Source of the DNA: Prunus persica
Taxonomy: Eukaryota > Streptophyta > Magnoliopsida > Rosales > Rosaceae
Direction of reading: 5' to 3'
DNA length: 64,000 bases
NCBI RefSeq assembly: GCF_000346465.2
Contig: NC_034014.1
Span: 8,949,020 to 9,013,019 of the forward strand
Positions 22,401-35,002 of this stretch are shown here, in pieces. A program made the position numbers and the translations under genes. The notes beneath the pieces are model-generated. The model searched no databases and was not told the DNA's origin. It saw nothing but the letters and a program-made list of their open reading frames with translations. How positions within the stretch are numbered: the stretch's first letter is position 1; each line of letters starts with the position of its first letter.

Positions 22401-24744
22401 ACTAAAATATAAAAGTGATATAGAAGAAAAATTATCTGTAATGTTTCACTGTGTTAAGATTGATGAAATACTTTAAGAGTGTTTTAGTTACTTTAGTTAA
22501 GTTTCAAACTTTATCTACCAGGAGGATGGATTAACTTGATGCAAAAAGATATTATGACTCACCAACCAACCTATGAAATCTGAGTTCCTTCCAAAACCCA
22601 GAACGCGACTCCTGACAAAAACATGATCACGGACGGCAATGACCTTCCTTTTCAAAACTGCGCACATAATATTTTAGTCATAAAAAAATATTTTAGAAAA
22701 AAGCACTCACCACTCAATCAGAGTTGGCTATGAAAGAAAAACAAAAGAATTTGAAGGACTTGAGATATGAAGCTATGATACTATGAAGAACGTAATTGTT
22801 AACAGCATTACCTTCTTCTGGATGGTAATCCCTTTTGATAGAATCCTCCCAATGTTTCCATTGACTCATCTACTCCATTGAAAGCATAGAAAAGAAATTT
22901 TCTTTTTTTTAAATTAATAAAATAACAATTTGTAAGCACAGAGAAACTTGATGGCACATAGAATTAATCAATTAGACAGACAAGAAGAATAAAAGATCAG
23001 AAGTTACCTTTGCCTTTGCAAAAAGAATGGTTAGCACACAGAAAGTTGCATGCACCGCAGCTAGCACAAAGATGAAGATATGAAGATGATGCCATGCAAC
23101 GGCGGATAACAATGGGACCTTCCCCTGGAAAATAAATTGGATAAAAGGATAATATATCAGATTTCCTATTTCTTAGGTGTGTGATCACCCTTTGATAGCA
23201 TGATATGTCCAGTGCAAGAATGAAGCAAGGGGCATCTATAAGCCATTTAAGACGTAAATTAACATGATTGGATATGTACTACTTGGTGACGCAATCAAAT
23301 GCCAACATTATTTGAGAGCAAGCAAGCACAGACAAACACACACAGGAAAATTACCCTAACAATTTATAATTAAAGGCTTTCTTTAGGCAGGCATCTACTC
23401 CCATTTTCTTTTTTTCTTTTTCTCTTTCTTTTATCAAACCAATGAATTTGAAAAGAAAATAAATCATGCCAAGTTACTCTGAAGTTTCTCTCTGCCCAAA
23501 AATGTGGACGGTTCAAAAGGATTGTTAACAAAAACTAAAAGTTTCAGGAATTGATTAAAGAAAATGACATAAAAATCTCCAAGTTCTCTTGTAAGGAATA
23601 TCCTCAGGTGAAAATTTCTTGAAACCTCCCTATTGCAATACCTAAACTTTCCCAGGCAACTAGCTAATCTTCTTCCAAACGTCAGGTGATACCTGCTGAA
23701 CCGCCCTCTATGGCAGTTGATCATTTTATGGTAATTTTAAGAGAAAGGGGTGATGAGAAGATTTCATTTTTTGCACACAAATCATACAATGCACTAGTGG
23801 CTGCTGCTAAGATCAATGTTTGTTTAATGGTACCAATATCACCTTGATCCATCCATGAAACTAATCATAAATTCATAACTAAATTGAAAAGCAACCACTT
23901 TTAGTTGCAAATGGGATATTGGCAATATGTATAATCAATAAAAAGAAAAAGGGGGAAAAGCACCTCTGAACAGTAGCGAGGAGCAGTAGTACTAGTACTC
24001 ATGTCTTGTTTCTTACAAGGCAGCCATTGGCTGGCCTGTTTCTCCGTTATGCAGATTTTTCCTAAACGGTCTTGGAACGTCGTCAGCAGCAGTGCTATAA
24101 GCCCCAAAAGCAATTCTGCAAGGTGAATGTACATCATCATCTAGTTGATTGTAATTCATTAATACGCATATATCTACAACAGAAGGGTAGGCCTCATATA
24201 TTTACTATCAATTGGATCAGTGGAGGGTGGACCTTGTTTGATCTTCTGCAAGGCCTCAAAGACAGGTTTCTGGGTCTTTTTCTTGAGATACTGCAAACAT
24301 TTAATCATTTTATTTATAAAAAAAACCATCATTGCAATTTGCAGATATGAAGTATACATATGATTCTTTATAGCATAGATCAATTGCAAAAACATACACA
24401 GTAACTTACTGGAGGATCCATATAAGGCCGAGTGAAGGCCATTGCCCCCACTCAACCTTCTTTCTACCCATTGAATTGACCCAAGAAATGCCTCAAAGAA
24501 GCTGAGGCAAGCGCAAGCACGCAAGCAAGCAACTGAAATTTACTTAGCTTCTTCATCTCAACCCACCAAAAAAACAATTCCTAGATAAATATAAATGCAT
24601 GAAATGAGATGAGAAATGAATGCATACCTTGTCAGTGTAGTAAAGGACTCTCTCGACCGCTAGAGAGATGAGCATTACGACACTGCACACCGCAGCCACC
24701 ACCCATGTCGGCGTGTACTCCAAGGTTGTTTCTCCCGACGCCAT
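19487..24744 (-). CDS. MLO-like protein B
   Basis: This gene encodes a predicted seven-transmembrane plasma-membrane MLO protein of 463 residues. Exons in coding order: 24744-24628, 24290-24233, 24115-23964, 23124-23008, 22869-22812, 22657-22563, 22178-22104, 21968-21880, 21539-21490, 21137-21097, 20325-20116, 20016-19949, 19841-19781, 19687-19487. All introns are GT-AG and phases agree. Family hallmarks: TPTWVVAAV near the N-terminus, FEALQKIKQ, FNFHKYMIRAL, GTKLEHVI, AIEGDLVVQPSD, FDSCIMGKV and GSSFKKAIFEE. The last exon holds the presumed calmodulin-binding helix with the conserved Trp (LIGWARSAKR), then a short acidic tail; about 66 residues follow the last membrane region, short for the family. 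MLO proteins modulate cell polarity and some support powdery mildew entry. The clade could not be assigned. It is the only intact member of this tandem pair. Confidence 0.92.
20698..20800. repeat. Tandem duplication ending in (TG)n
   Basis: The unit ttatgtgactttcttcattt...gatatgtgcatg followed by a TG run occurs twice in tandem in MLO-B intron 10. Confidence 0.9.
21700..21835 (-). mobile_element. SINE-like insertion in MLO-B intron 8
   Basis: On the minus strand it shows gttagctcactgcctcactc, a degenerate B-box-like aggtcacaggtttgaag, and gctaatggggataaggc, as in plant Au-like SINEs. It corresponds in position and orientation to the unit in MLO-A intron 8. Confidence 0.6.
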
Positions 24745-26780
24745 GAAAGAACAAGATGATGATCTCTCTGTCCTCCAAAGACAGGTTCCAGCTGGGTTGA
24801 CTTGTTGACTTGGTTTCTTGCTCTTGGTATACTGATTTGGTCAATTTTATAAGGTATTTCCTACTCCCACGAAGGGACAGACCCAGAAATCTTACTTCAT
24901 ACAGTCATAGTATAAAAGTTCGAAATTTTTTTCCAATCAAAATAACATTAGAAATGAAACGTTGATTCATAATTCATATAAAAAAAAACAACATTATAAG
25001 CTATAATTGTCCACAACGAGGTTTTATATTTTGAAAACGTAGAATTATAGCTTTATTTTTAATACAAACAAAAACATCATTCTCAACGTAAATAAACAAA
25101 TTATGACTCAACTATTGATCTCACATTTTGTTTTGAAGTAATAACTCACATCAATTAAAGAAAACACCAAATTTATACCAATTAACTATAAAAAATTCAT
25201 AAATGAAACATCCAATAAATCAAAACAAAATAGTAAAATCATAATTTCAATTCAATTCAATTAAGTTAGGCTCAGAGTTAGAATTTACTTGAATTGTGAG
25301 GTGGTGGAAGCGACTCCGACAGTGGAGGAGATGGGGGTTAAAGGTTTTCTTTGTGTTTTAGGGGGGGGAGGGGGTGGTGTTGGTGGGGTGGAGATTGGGG
25401 ATTTAGGGTTGAAGACAGAAGAATTGGGGTTTTGGGAGTTGCTGGGATGGGTGGAGGGGTTTTAGAATAGCTGGGGCTGTTTTAATTTTTTTTAAATACC
25501 TGGACCAAAACGACGTTGTTTTGGCTAAGTCATAAAAAAAAATTCTCTAGTTTAAAACGAAGTCGTTTTGCCTAGCGTTTTTATAAAATAAAAGAAGAAG
25601 CGCAGCTCTTCTTCTTCTTCCTCGCGCAGCAGCCATTTCGTTCAGGCCAAACAATAAGCAAGTGGAGGGCATCCATAGAGTCACACAGTCAGCTTAAGGG
25701 AACCTTCAAACTTATTTCTATGGAGTCCATAAGATCATTTGACTCCATTAACCCCATTGTGTGTCCGTTCGCACGAATATTAGCCCACCATTTTTTAAGC
25801 TAGTAGCCCACAAAGTCAGATGCTGGCTGCATGTATATTAATATAAATTGTTTTTTTATTACTTTTTGGTTTGGAGGCCACGTGAGCGCCTCTTAGTATT
25901 GTCCTCCGTTTCTGGTTCCACCATTGTAGCAACGTCCAAATTGTCCTCTGTTCATACTGGATCTGGATGGAGGTTGACATGAGGAACAACAGGCGGGGCC
26001 TTGGGTTGACTTGTTGACTCTTTGCATTCATGGTGTTATTTCTGGTTAAGTAAGGAAAGAAAACTGGAACTAAAGGAAAGAAAACTGGAACCATGTCCCG
26101 ACTTAAAAGAAGGTTTCCAAAACAAAACCTACGTAAGCCCAGCCCAAACTTAAAAAAGGTTCCCAATACACATGCTGCCCACCCGAGTCCCATATCTTCT
26201 CCCTCTTGGCTATATGCAGCATCAGCTTCTTCCCTCTCTTGGCTTCATATTCTCCTCTTTATCTTGGGTCGGGAAGAAGCAAGATCTTGGGTTGGGCGGC
26301 AGCAACATCTTCTCTTTGGCAGTAGCTTCACTTCTCCTCTTGTACACAATAAGTATTCTTCTCTCATTCCCTAAACCAACCCTATATGTTTAATATTAGT
26401 TTTAATTTAAAATTGTGTATTTTAGGGTTTAATTACGAATGAATTATAAGTTAGGGATTTTGTTGAAATTAATTAGGGCTTTGATTTTAGGAATTTTGTT
26501 GAGATGTTTGATTTGTTGTTGATATTGTTGAGATATTTGATTTGGTATTGTTGAGAAGCTATTATAAGAATTTGTTTGATTTGATATTGTTGAGATGCTA
26601 TTATGAGAATTTGTTTGATTTTTTATTGGTGTATTTGATTATTATAGGTCATCTTTTATTATGTCAGACACAAAAGACGTATAAAAGATGACCTATAATA
26701 TAGGTCATTATCCAGTAAAATTCCTTCTGCCACATCATTTATAGGTCATCTTTTATCATTGTCCTTTTATTTACATAGTA
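24745..26780. other. Upstream region of MLO-B, AT-rich intergenic
   Basis: The region holds the presumed MLO-B promoter and then AT-rich sequence with small G-rich and A-rich patches. No coding region is supported. Short ORFs around 25.8-26.4 kb have no recognisable domain. Confidence 0.5.
26641..26756. repeat. Inverted and direct repeat of an 18-bp motif
   Basis: The motif attataggtcatctttta (26641-26658) is followed by its exact reverse complement (26682-26699) and a third direct partial copy (26740-26756). The first two could form a hairpin with a loop of about 23 nt. Confidence 0.85.
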
Positions 26781-26799
26781 GACGACGTAATCCTAGATC

Positions 26800-27510
26800 A
26801 CATCATCCAGTTGAAAGACTTGAGTCTCAAAGAGTCAATAATGATCAAGATTTTAATATCAATTATCTTGAGCGTGATCCATAATTACGTCGTCTAATAT
26901 GTAAATGTTCGGTCAATGAACAAGATATTGTGCGAAGAACATATATTCTTTTAGGGCCATGTCAACCCGGGTTATAAGATTATCCAAGTCACTTAGAAAG
27001 GCAGAACTTTCGTCAATTTAATAAGGTCAATTCCCTTGGCTTGAGTATTTAGTTGCTCAGGATAATGTATTTTGTTTTTCATGCTTCTTTTTTTATAGGA
27101 ATCAGACACATCCAACCTTTATTGTTCACGGGTATCAAAGTTGGAAGAGAACTGGTGGGTGTCAATGTGCATTTCAACATCATGTAGGCAAGCTAAATTC
27201 ACCGCATCATCTTGTTATGCAAAAGTGGATTAGCTTAAAAAAAAAAACTCATTTTTTCATATTGAAAAATACTTTGGCAGAAAACTCTTTGATTAATAGG
27301 TTTATTCGATTTGTGTTGACTCTTCATGTTTCTACTGCAACAACGAAATAAGTTTTTTCGTTAAAGAGTTACTTCGAAACGCCATAGCTGATAAATTTCT
27401 TGTTGATTGCATGATCGTTCACATTGAAATAGAGTTCACTAATAATATGGATAATGCAGTCATAATTGGGGAATTTAAGACTTCTAAGCCTCACAAGGTA
27501 ATTTTTTATT
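26800..27510 (+). pseudogene. Decayed TTF-type zinc-finger hAT transposase
   Basis: Three short conceptual stretches match the plant TTF-type (ZMYM1-like) hAT transposase family: EQDIVRRTYILLGPCQP near 26,920-26,970; SWKRTGGCQCAF plus NSPHH near 27,140-27,205; and a C-terminal LLRNAIADKF-like stretch near 27,370-27,450. In-frame stops and frame changes separate them and most of the catalytic middle is missing. It is an internally deleted remnant. Confidence 0.65.
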
Positions 27511-28702
27511 TATTTAAATAGTATTGTTTTGTTTTGCATTACATTTACTTGTGGTTTTTAAAAGCTTTTATATATGTATAAAGATATATTTGAGAGTAAA
27601 ACTCATTACGTTACCCCTAACTATGTAAATCTTTTTATATTTATTAATGAAATTCACTCATAGAATTTAGTATGTAAATTTTGTCCACTCGACTTTCTAA
27701 TCCTAAATCCACCACTGTGTTACTTTTTAATCCTAAATCCACCACTGTGTTGGGACCAAAACTAATGCTTCAAAGTTGGCATGGTTGGTCTTGACTTTTT
27801 TAAGTTCAAAGCTAAGGCTTAAATTATGTTCCTCTATAGACAAACCACCGACTGCAGAGGCTTTCTTTGTTTACATTTAATAAGCATAAAGTCCACTCAA
27901 ATATTTTGGTTATAACCATTTTAGTTTTCAGTTTTTGTTTGGTAACAAATTTTAGATTTTAGAAAAACTGAAAAATTGTTTAAAGGTTATTTTGTAACTT
28001 ATTTTAATTTTTTTTTAAACGAAAAAATAAAATGGTTATCAAACAAGCCCTAATATTTTTCTATACAGTAGTTTTACAAATCAACCAAATCTAAAATATC
28101 ATTTTTTTATACTCATCATTTCAGACCTCAAAATCTTTATCTTTTTTTCCTTTCTTTTTTTTTTTCATTGTTTTTTTCTTTTTCTATATACCATCCTGCT
28201 CTGGCCCAGGACCGGCCTTATTGTTGGCATGCATTAGCCATAATCTGACTACACTTACCAGAATAATAAAAGTTTTAGTAATCGTTAGTTATCTGTTTTT
28301 TGGTTGACTCAACATAACATCAAGAAATTTCTAATCCTTTTCTTCAGAATTACAAAAGCTAAAAAAATTAGTCAGGTTTAAATATTTTAGATAATTTTCC
28401 AGACTGAAAAACCTTTTTGTTCTCAAACTTTTCTCTTCAACGAAAAAAAAAAAAAAAAAACCATCCGCAAATTTTTCCATCTCGAAACATGTTTTTTTGG
28501 GACAATTTTATGTTGAACAGTTGAAACAACCTACTGGAAATACAAACCATTACATTGCATTGACAGTTTCTAATGTTGCACTGGCACAGTAAAGCGAATT
28601 ACAAACCATTACATCTCAGCTAAAATATACGCCTTCTTTTTTCTTTATAGTCCTTAAAATGTCAAAAAAACAGGGTTATACTAGAATGAAAACTGGAGAT
28701 CT
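27511..28702. other. Intergenic between hAT remnant and IPT2-like gene
   Basis: AT-rich with homopolymer runs (for example A at about 28,443-28,460). Two tandem copies of aatcctaaatccaccactgt lie at about 27,699-27,748; this resembles the end of a hAT element. Nothing else was recognised. Confidence 0.5.
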
Positions 28703-31700
28703 CTAACTACTGCCTCTATGTTGAGGCGGCCGCTGCTGCTCCATTGAGAAAAATCCTTGAGACTTTTTTAGCCGAGAAATTCGTTTGCGATGGCCACGAC
28801 CCTGCTTGTGTTGTTCCCACTCGTGTGCTCCCCTGAGGATCTTGTCACCACAAGCCTAGCAATGGAAAAGTCATTTGCATACCAACTTAGCCAAATTCAA
28901 CTGAACCACCAGTATATAAGCACAACCAACAATAAAAAATATTTTTTTTTAAATGTGGGACAGAGAAATTGAACGAACAGATACCGTGCCTCTCGGTATT
29001 CAACTGTTCCTAACCTTGCATGTATACTGAGCCCATAAGTCCCTCTGAATCACATTCATCCCACTGCTGTTTGAGGTATCCAAATCAGGCACCGAACTCG
29101 CATCCCGATTAAGGAAAGATCTAATCATTTCCACTGCAGGTCCAACCACTTCTGCAGCCCATGTATCATCTGATTTGCCTACAATATGTTTTAAAAGGGC
29201 AGAAAATGTTTAGTTGATAAGTTCATACAAGAGCAATATTAGGCTCCAGCCCCGCTGAACAACATAGAAACAAACAAAAAACAGCAGGACAAAGAAAAGG
29301 CCCCAAGAAGCCATACATAATATGAATTTCGTTGCATCAAGGAAATGTATGTTCCATCCAAACAATGCCTCCAGTCGGTTTATCCTTCGTTTCTGTGGAA
29401 CAAAAAATTACATTATAAGCATTCTCACTTTTGTTTCATGAACTGATCAACATTGTAAGACTTAATTATTCACAATATCTTCTCTTCAAAAACAAAAGAA
29501 AACTTAGCTTAGTGACTATCGGGTAGCCAATAGGTTCCATAAAAAGTTTGGGAGATCAAACGAATTTAACAAAGAGGAAAGACTTTTGAAGTGCAAGAGA
29601 TAACTTATACCTCAAAAGATCTAGAATTGGTTGTTAAAACACTGAAAATATCAAGGGCGTCATGTTCATTAAACATATATATCTTTGAAATATTGAAGGA
29701 TTTCCATGGATGAATAACGGCAGAAAAGGTGCTCAAATAAACAAGGTTTGTTCATAAATTGGGAGTACTTGTACCAAAAAAGTACAATGGCCAGAAGTTA
29801 AGAAAGTTTAGCCAGTGGAATGTTTTCTCTGGTGTAAACATCTATATTGAAAAGTAAGAAAAGAATTTCAACAGAAATTCATACACAAAAAACTCGGGTA
29901 AAATATGTGACAAAATCAATTTACCTGACGACGAACTAGTCTTCGGGTGTTCATTTTCATTTTATCAATAGCTTCGTTTAGCGCAATTTTGGGTTGGCTG
30001 TCACTGATGGACTTAAGGATTACCCTCATGTTCTCCTTCAGTATCTTATCAGGCAGGTCTACTGACGTCAAGGACATCGACTCATCTATCAAATTATGTG
30101 CTTCATCATTGGCTTCAGTAATGTAAGCTCTCAAAAAAATTTCAAACTCCCGAACCCCAATGGCCTGCCGCAGACCTCGAGTATAATCTGCATTCCGAGT
30201 GAAAATTTCATAGACTTCATTAAGCAAACCAGCATCAATCATGCAATCTACTCTTTGTTCCACAAATTGGTCCAGCACAGGGAGAGAAGCATCCACGCAT
30301 ATAAAACAGCAATTGTATCTGAAATTATCAACTCGACCCCAGTTCTGCCAAGCCGCATGCAAGATTAAAGATCATGTTGGCTTCATCTTATTACTATTAT
30401 TATCAATATTAGTATATTGGCAATGTAAGGAGTCCAATCTCAATGTTCACTAGAGCAAATATATTGCAACTTTAAGATTGGGATGAGTATGAATCAAGAA
30501 AAATCAAAAAACTAATATATGAGCAACCAGCAACGCATTGGTTTAAACAAAATGAAGGACAACAGAACTGGTGCATTATGCCCAAGCTAGGACGTCATAA
30601 ACAACACGTCAAAATCTAAGGAAAAACATAATTAATGGCCTGTCCAAAATCAAACATAGCTCCTCTAGGAAGGACACAGAAGGTTCAGTTTGACAGTGAA
30701 ACACAGATATCACATTAATACAGACTAAAATTTGCATACAGACTAGAATATCACAGAATATACTAAGAATAGGAAAAGGAAGATTACACACTTCAGCAGC
30801 CTTTCCCTGAAGAAGTTGGCTAGGGAGAACGCCATGATGAGCATACAGACTAAGGTACTGACTAATCTGCAAAAGATTCAACCACTTATAAGATGTGCCA
30901 CTGAAATACACCTGCCTGCTACAAGGCATCAGGTGTACCATACTTACAAATGAACAGCACATAAAAGCTAGTAGAAAATTTTGCAACTCATTACACAAAG
31001 ATGGGATTCCTAAATAACCATTTACGACAACAAAAATTGTGAATTACTGAGTGACAACTCGCTTAAAGGCACAATTCGAAAATTTTATTAAACCAAAAGA
31101 ACTACTCCACTCCACGCAGATTATCTACTGAAGGGTCAAATATTTTGTAACCTTCATCCAAAAGTATCAATTTGAGAGAAAAAGAATCTATGAAAACACT
31201 TATAAAGTTCGTGGCTTGTAACACAGTGATTACTCCAAAAGACAATCTAAATTGAAGGCATCGCTACTTCCCTATTTGATCACCTATTCAATAACTTCCA
31301 TATATGAAGAGAAAGTTGGCAATTGGAACCACCCCAACGGCACACGATGTTAAATCTAAAATTTGACTATCGTAATATGCATAATGTCCATACAACATTT
31401 TCTGCCTACTGCACAATATATGATCCAAAAATCGGGGAAACCTAGACAACCTCAAGGCAACCCCATATTCATGATCACTGATTGCTTAATGGCTCTAGCA
31501 GAAACATTAAATTGAGTGTCCAATTTGTTAGACTGAGGCATATCCTTAGAAACAAGAAAAGGGTCAAACACACAAATCACTATTTACATACAACTAGAGG
31601 ACAGTACATAATAATTCAGAAACTTACTTTTCTATGGTTATTTGGATGGATTCTGTTTGCTGCAATTGGATCAATGCCTTTAAGATGGTCATAATTATAA

Positions 31701-34700
31701 CTGGAACTGTCTACTTCAGCAACTAGGTCAGCCTGTGGTTCTCCATCTCCTGGGAGAATAAATAAATAAATAAAAAGGCAGTGTGAGTGTATTTCTTTTA
31801 TCCGAATAAATCATGTACTTAAAAAAAGTGAAAAATAAATAACTATGTGAAAATGAAATATTCTTAATTATGAAAAAGTAAAGTGAAGTTTGAAGTATAA
31901 AAGTAGCTATTCACCTGGTTGATCACCTATATAGCTTTCATCCATATCTTCTACTGTGTCATCTAGAAGGAATGGACTAACAAGAGCCTAGAGTAATAAG
32001 AGGAAAACACCAAAACCAAAAACAAAAAATCCAGAATAAGTGAGCTGGCAAACATATAAGTTAAATGGAAAAAAGCTCAGTTGATTTTTCTTAAATTCCA
32101 TGTCATCACTAAGATTTGCCCAACATGAAATCACCACACACACATATAGGCAACAACACCCTTCTATTCATGAGGAAAAGAAAGTAGTCAGTGCTTAAGC
32201 CCCGTTGGTTCCTGAAAAGCAATCACTTTTCAGTTTTCATTTTCACTGACAACTAAAACAAGGCACTTTTCCTTTTTAAAAAATACTAGTCACTTTTGGA
32301 AAACCTTTTGGAACCCTTATCAAGAGAGAGCTCCTGGCTTATTTTGGGAAGCAAGCTACCAACAAGTACCTGGACTTGATCAAGAGGATGCACCAGCTCA
32401 AAGAAAAAGACATGGCCACCATAAATACTTCGTGCATGGCCTTGACTGGGACATCACCATCAAAACCCTGAGAACTGTGTTCAGAAAATATGGAAAGATT
32501 GAGGTTCCCATGGCCATCACTAATAAGATTTCAAGCAAGTCCAAGGGTAGATTTTTAACTTTGGGTCGAAGAAATGACCGTCTTGTGTTTTTTTGTGAAA
32601 GTAGAAGAATGGAGTCCTATATATGAATTAGGACTATGTTTTGTCTGGTTTTTATCCAACCGGTTAAGTTCTGAAGGACTTTGTTTTGGTTTTGGTAAAC
32701 ATTTTCACAAATCAAAGTTGAGAAAGACAAAATTGAAATTTACCGAAACATTCAGCTATATATTGTGAGCATATGATATATGTATTACAAGTTCTAAAAC
32801 TCTTAATTTCCATAATACCGTATACTTAATTGGAACCCTTAACTTATATTAGACTCTTAATTGCATTCAATTCTAACATTATCGAAAAAAAATACTGACA
32901 TTTTTTAATATTTCAAAACTTGAAAAACAGACAGATTACCAATTGGTCTGGTAATCATTGAAGTTGTTTTTCAAAACCCAAATTTTGTCTTTGTAATTGA
33001 TAACCATTTTCAAAAGGCAAAAAGTTCATTTTGGTTTGAATGCCAAAAGTTAAATTAAACCAACCAAAAATTTGTTTGTTTTGGTTTATTTACCAATTAA
33101 CAGTTTTTTAAAGAATTTCATAAACTGAAAACAAAAAAAGTCTTGCTTGATCAATACAATTTTCAAATGCCTTAGCTTTCTAAACGAAAACACTCTTCTG
33201 GATAATGAAAAATGTTCACTCCACAAACCAATCGAGGCCTTAGGTTCTAAGCATTGGATCAATACAATTTTCAAATGCCCAAGAATAATTCTAGGGTATA
33301 CAATGGGTGTTTTAAAAAATAAGACATAACCTTCAGATAGAGCCAGCACATCACTATACTCTAGATTAAAGAATATGCACAAAGAGATGGCTTCAATCAT
33401 GTTTTGGGCCAATCCACCAATAAATATTTAACAAACTAACAAAAGTTGAACGTTATCCAGAGCATGATCCATCAACTATAAAATCGTAAAAAATAATAAA
33501 ATAATATGAAATTTATCTACTACCGAATGACAGATCAAAACAGGCTTCTACCTGGATATAGTAATTTGTGCCCCCAACTATGACTGGCAAGCAGTTGCGA
33601 GACAAGATGTCATCGATGAGCTGAAAACCCATATGCTGAGTCAATTTCAAAACTACACAGACGGCAATATTGATGAAGATTTGCAACGTGAAAATAGAAG
33701 GAAAAGAGTGGAATGAAACAGAAAATATAAGACGGTACAACGAATGCGCAAATGCAATCAAACATGTTTTCAAACACTAAAACTCTACATCTGCAGTTGT
33801 TTCCATAGAGAGAAGCTGACTACAGTCCAATCTGATCCATATCCTAGGACAGAAAATAAAGTCTTGGAAATAGAAATTAACTGTTTGCTAAGTCAAGAAA
33901 ATGGACATTGTGAACTTCATTGACCTAAAATCACTATACTAGCAAACAGCACCAGATTGCGTCTAATAACATTGCATTTGACTGGACAGGATTCCAATGA
34001 TGTTGGTGTAAGATTGGACCATACCAGATAGGGTCTAATTACATTTCACATTAGTATTTGTGATTTCACTTTTATAAAGATTGATGATTAAGACATAATC
34101 TTCATTAATTTATCAATACCAGACAGATTAACCAATTGAAAATTTACTCAACAATATAAACAAAACCAACACCATGTTGCTTCACAAAGCCTTAGGAAAG
34201 AATTCAACTAGGATGGGTGACTTTCGATAAAGTACCCGTCACAGCCCAGTTAGAAGGAGCTATTACCCTCACACCTATGACAAAAGTTCAACTCTTGCCT
34301 CGCCTCCCTAGGTCTTAGGCCCCTCACCAATAATTTTCTAGAGAAGTCTCAAACATTAGACTAATACCAAGAATGTCTAACCTGCATCTACAAGAATTTG
34401 GCAAATGCCTCGAGTTCAATACAAAAATCAATATTATACCAACCATTATCATCGAGATTTCAGAAGTTGGTCAGAGTGAAAAACGTAAAGGGCTCCAAAG
34501 TGTAAGCGCATGTGAATTGCCTATACTGTACATACACGAAACAATAACCCAAAAAACCCAATATAAATACTAAAAACAGAAATGGGATTACTTACAGGAA
34601 TGGAAAAGTCCCTGAAATCTTTAGCTGTGAACTCCACGTTTGGGCTTACAGTCCCAAGAAGATGATGAGGCACTCCTGCATCATGCAACCAACCCATTTG

Positions 34701-35002
34701 CACAATCAAAACTTACAATTTAATTGAACTTTATTCAAAAATAAAAAAGAAAGGATGGGAAGAAAGTAAGTACCTTTTTGTTCATGCAGTGGAACCTTGT
34801 TGGTGAGAACATCCAGACCATTGTAGACCTGCATGGAATCAGCGTTGATGACCTCGATGGGGAAGTAGGATGCCAAATCAATGGCCAGCTTGGACTTCCC
34901 TGAGCCTGTGGGTCCCATTATCACCACCACCTTCGGCTTCTCTTCATTGGGTCCAGGGTTTTGGGTTCTCTGCGTTTCAATGGAAGCAACGCCTCTCTCC
35001 AT
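28703..35002 (-). CDS. IPT2: tRNA dimethylallyltransferase, IPT2-like
   Basis: The enzyme transfers the isopentenyl group of DMAPP to A37 of tRNAs reading U-starting codons. Degradation of such tRNA is a source of cis-zeatin cytokinins. Ten exons in coding order: 35002-34774, 34675-34596, 33620-33552, 31987-31915, 31749-31628, 30866-30792, 30344-29925, 29392-29317, 29178-29015, 28855-28703, giving 486 residues with consistent phases. Features: P-loop GPTGSGKS at residues 30-37, INADSMQVY, PHHLLGTV, VGGTNYY, the RGLRQAIGVREF motif, and a C-terminal U1-type C2H2 zinc finger (CKACG...HEWEQHKQGRGH). That zinc finger marks eukaryotic tRNA-type enzymes and separates them from adenylate IPTs. The start is the first ATG in frame (MERGVAS). 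A Harbinger element ends about 165 bp upstream, so the native promoter is short or replaced. Confidence 0.93.
32310..32570 (+). pseudogene. Retropseudogene fragment of a UBA2-like RRM protein
   Basis: An intron-less fragment in intron 3 of the IPT2-like gene, opposite strand, encodes parts of an RRM: YFVHGLDWDI then KTLRTVFRKYGKIE and SSKSKGR. Upstream is a helix-like stretch (NKYLDLIKRMHQL) in another frame, so at least one frameshift is present. The pattern resembles plant UBP1-associated protein 2. Only the first RRM region is kept. Confidence 0.6.
34205..34250 (+). repeat. Short 5S rRNA-like patch
   Basis: The run actaggatgggtgac followed by a diverged tail resembles the 3' part of plant 5S rRNA. 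It could be a remnant of a 5S-bearing TRIM (Cassandra type). It is far too short for a gene. Confidence 0.35.

Noticed and set aside
24174..24524. 116-codon ORF on the minus strand
   Set aside because: It reads MLO-B exon 2 joined to intron sequence; splice sites give the real exon 24233-24290.
25816..26393. Small overlapping ORFs near 26 kb
   Set aside because: No conserved motif or splice partner found on either strand.
30609..30998. 129-codon ORF on the minus strand
   Set aside because: It is exon 6 of the IPT2-like gene read through into introns on both sides.
34205..34250. 5S rRNA gene
   Set aside because: Only about 15 bases match well; no internal promoter or full length.
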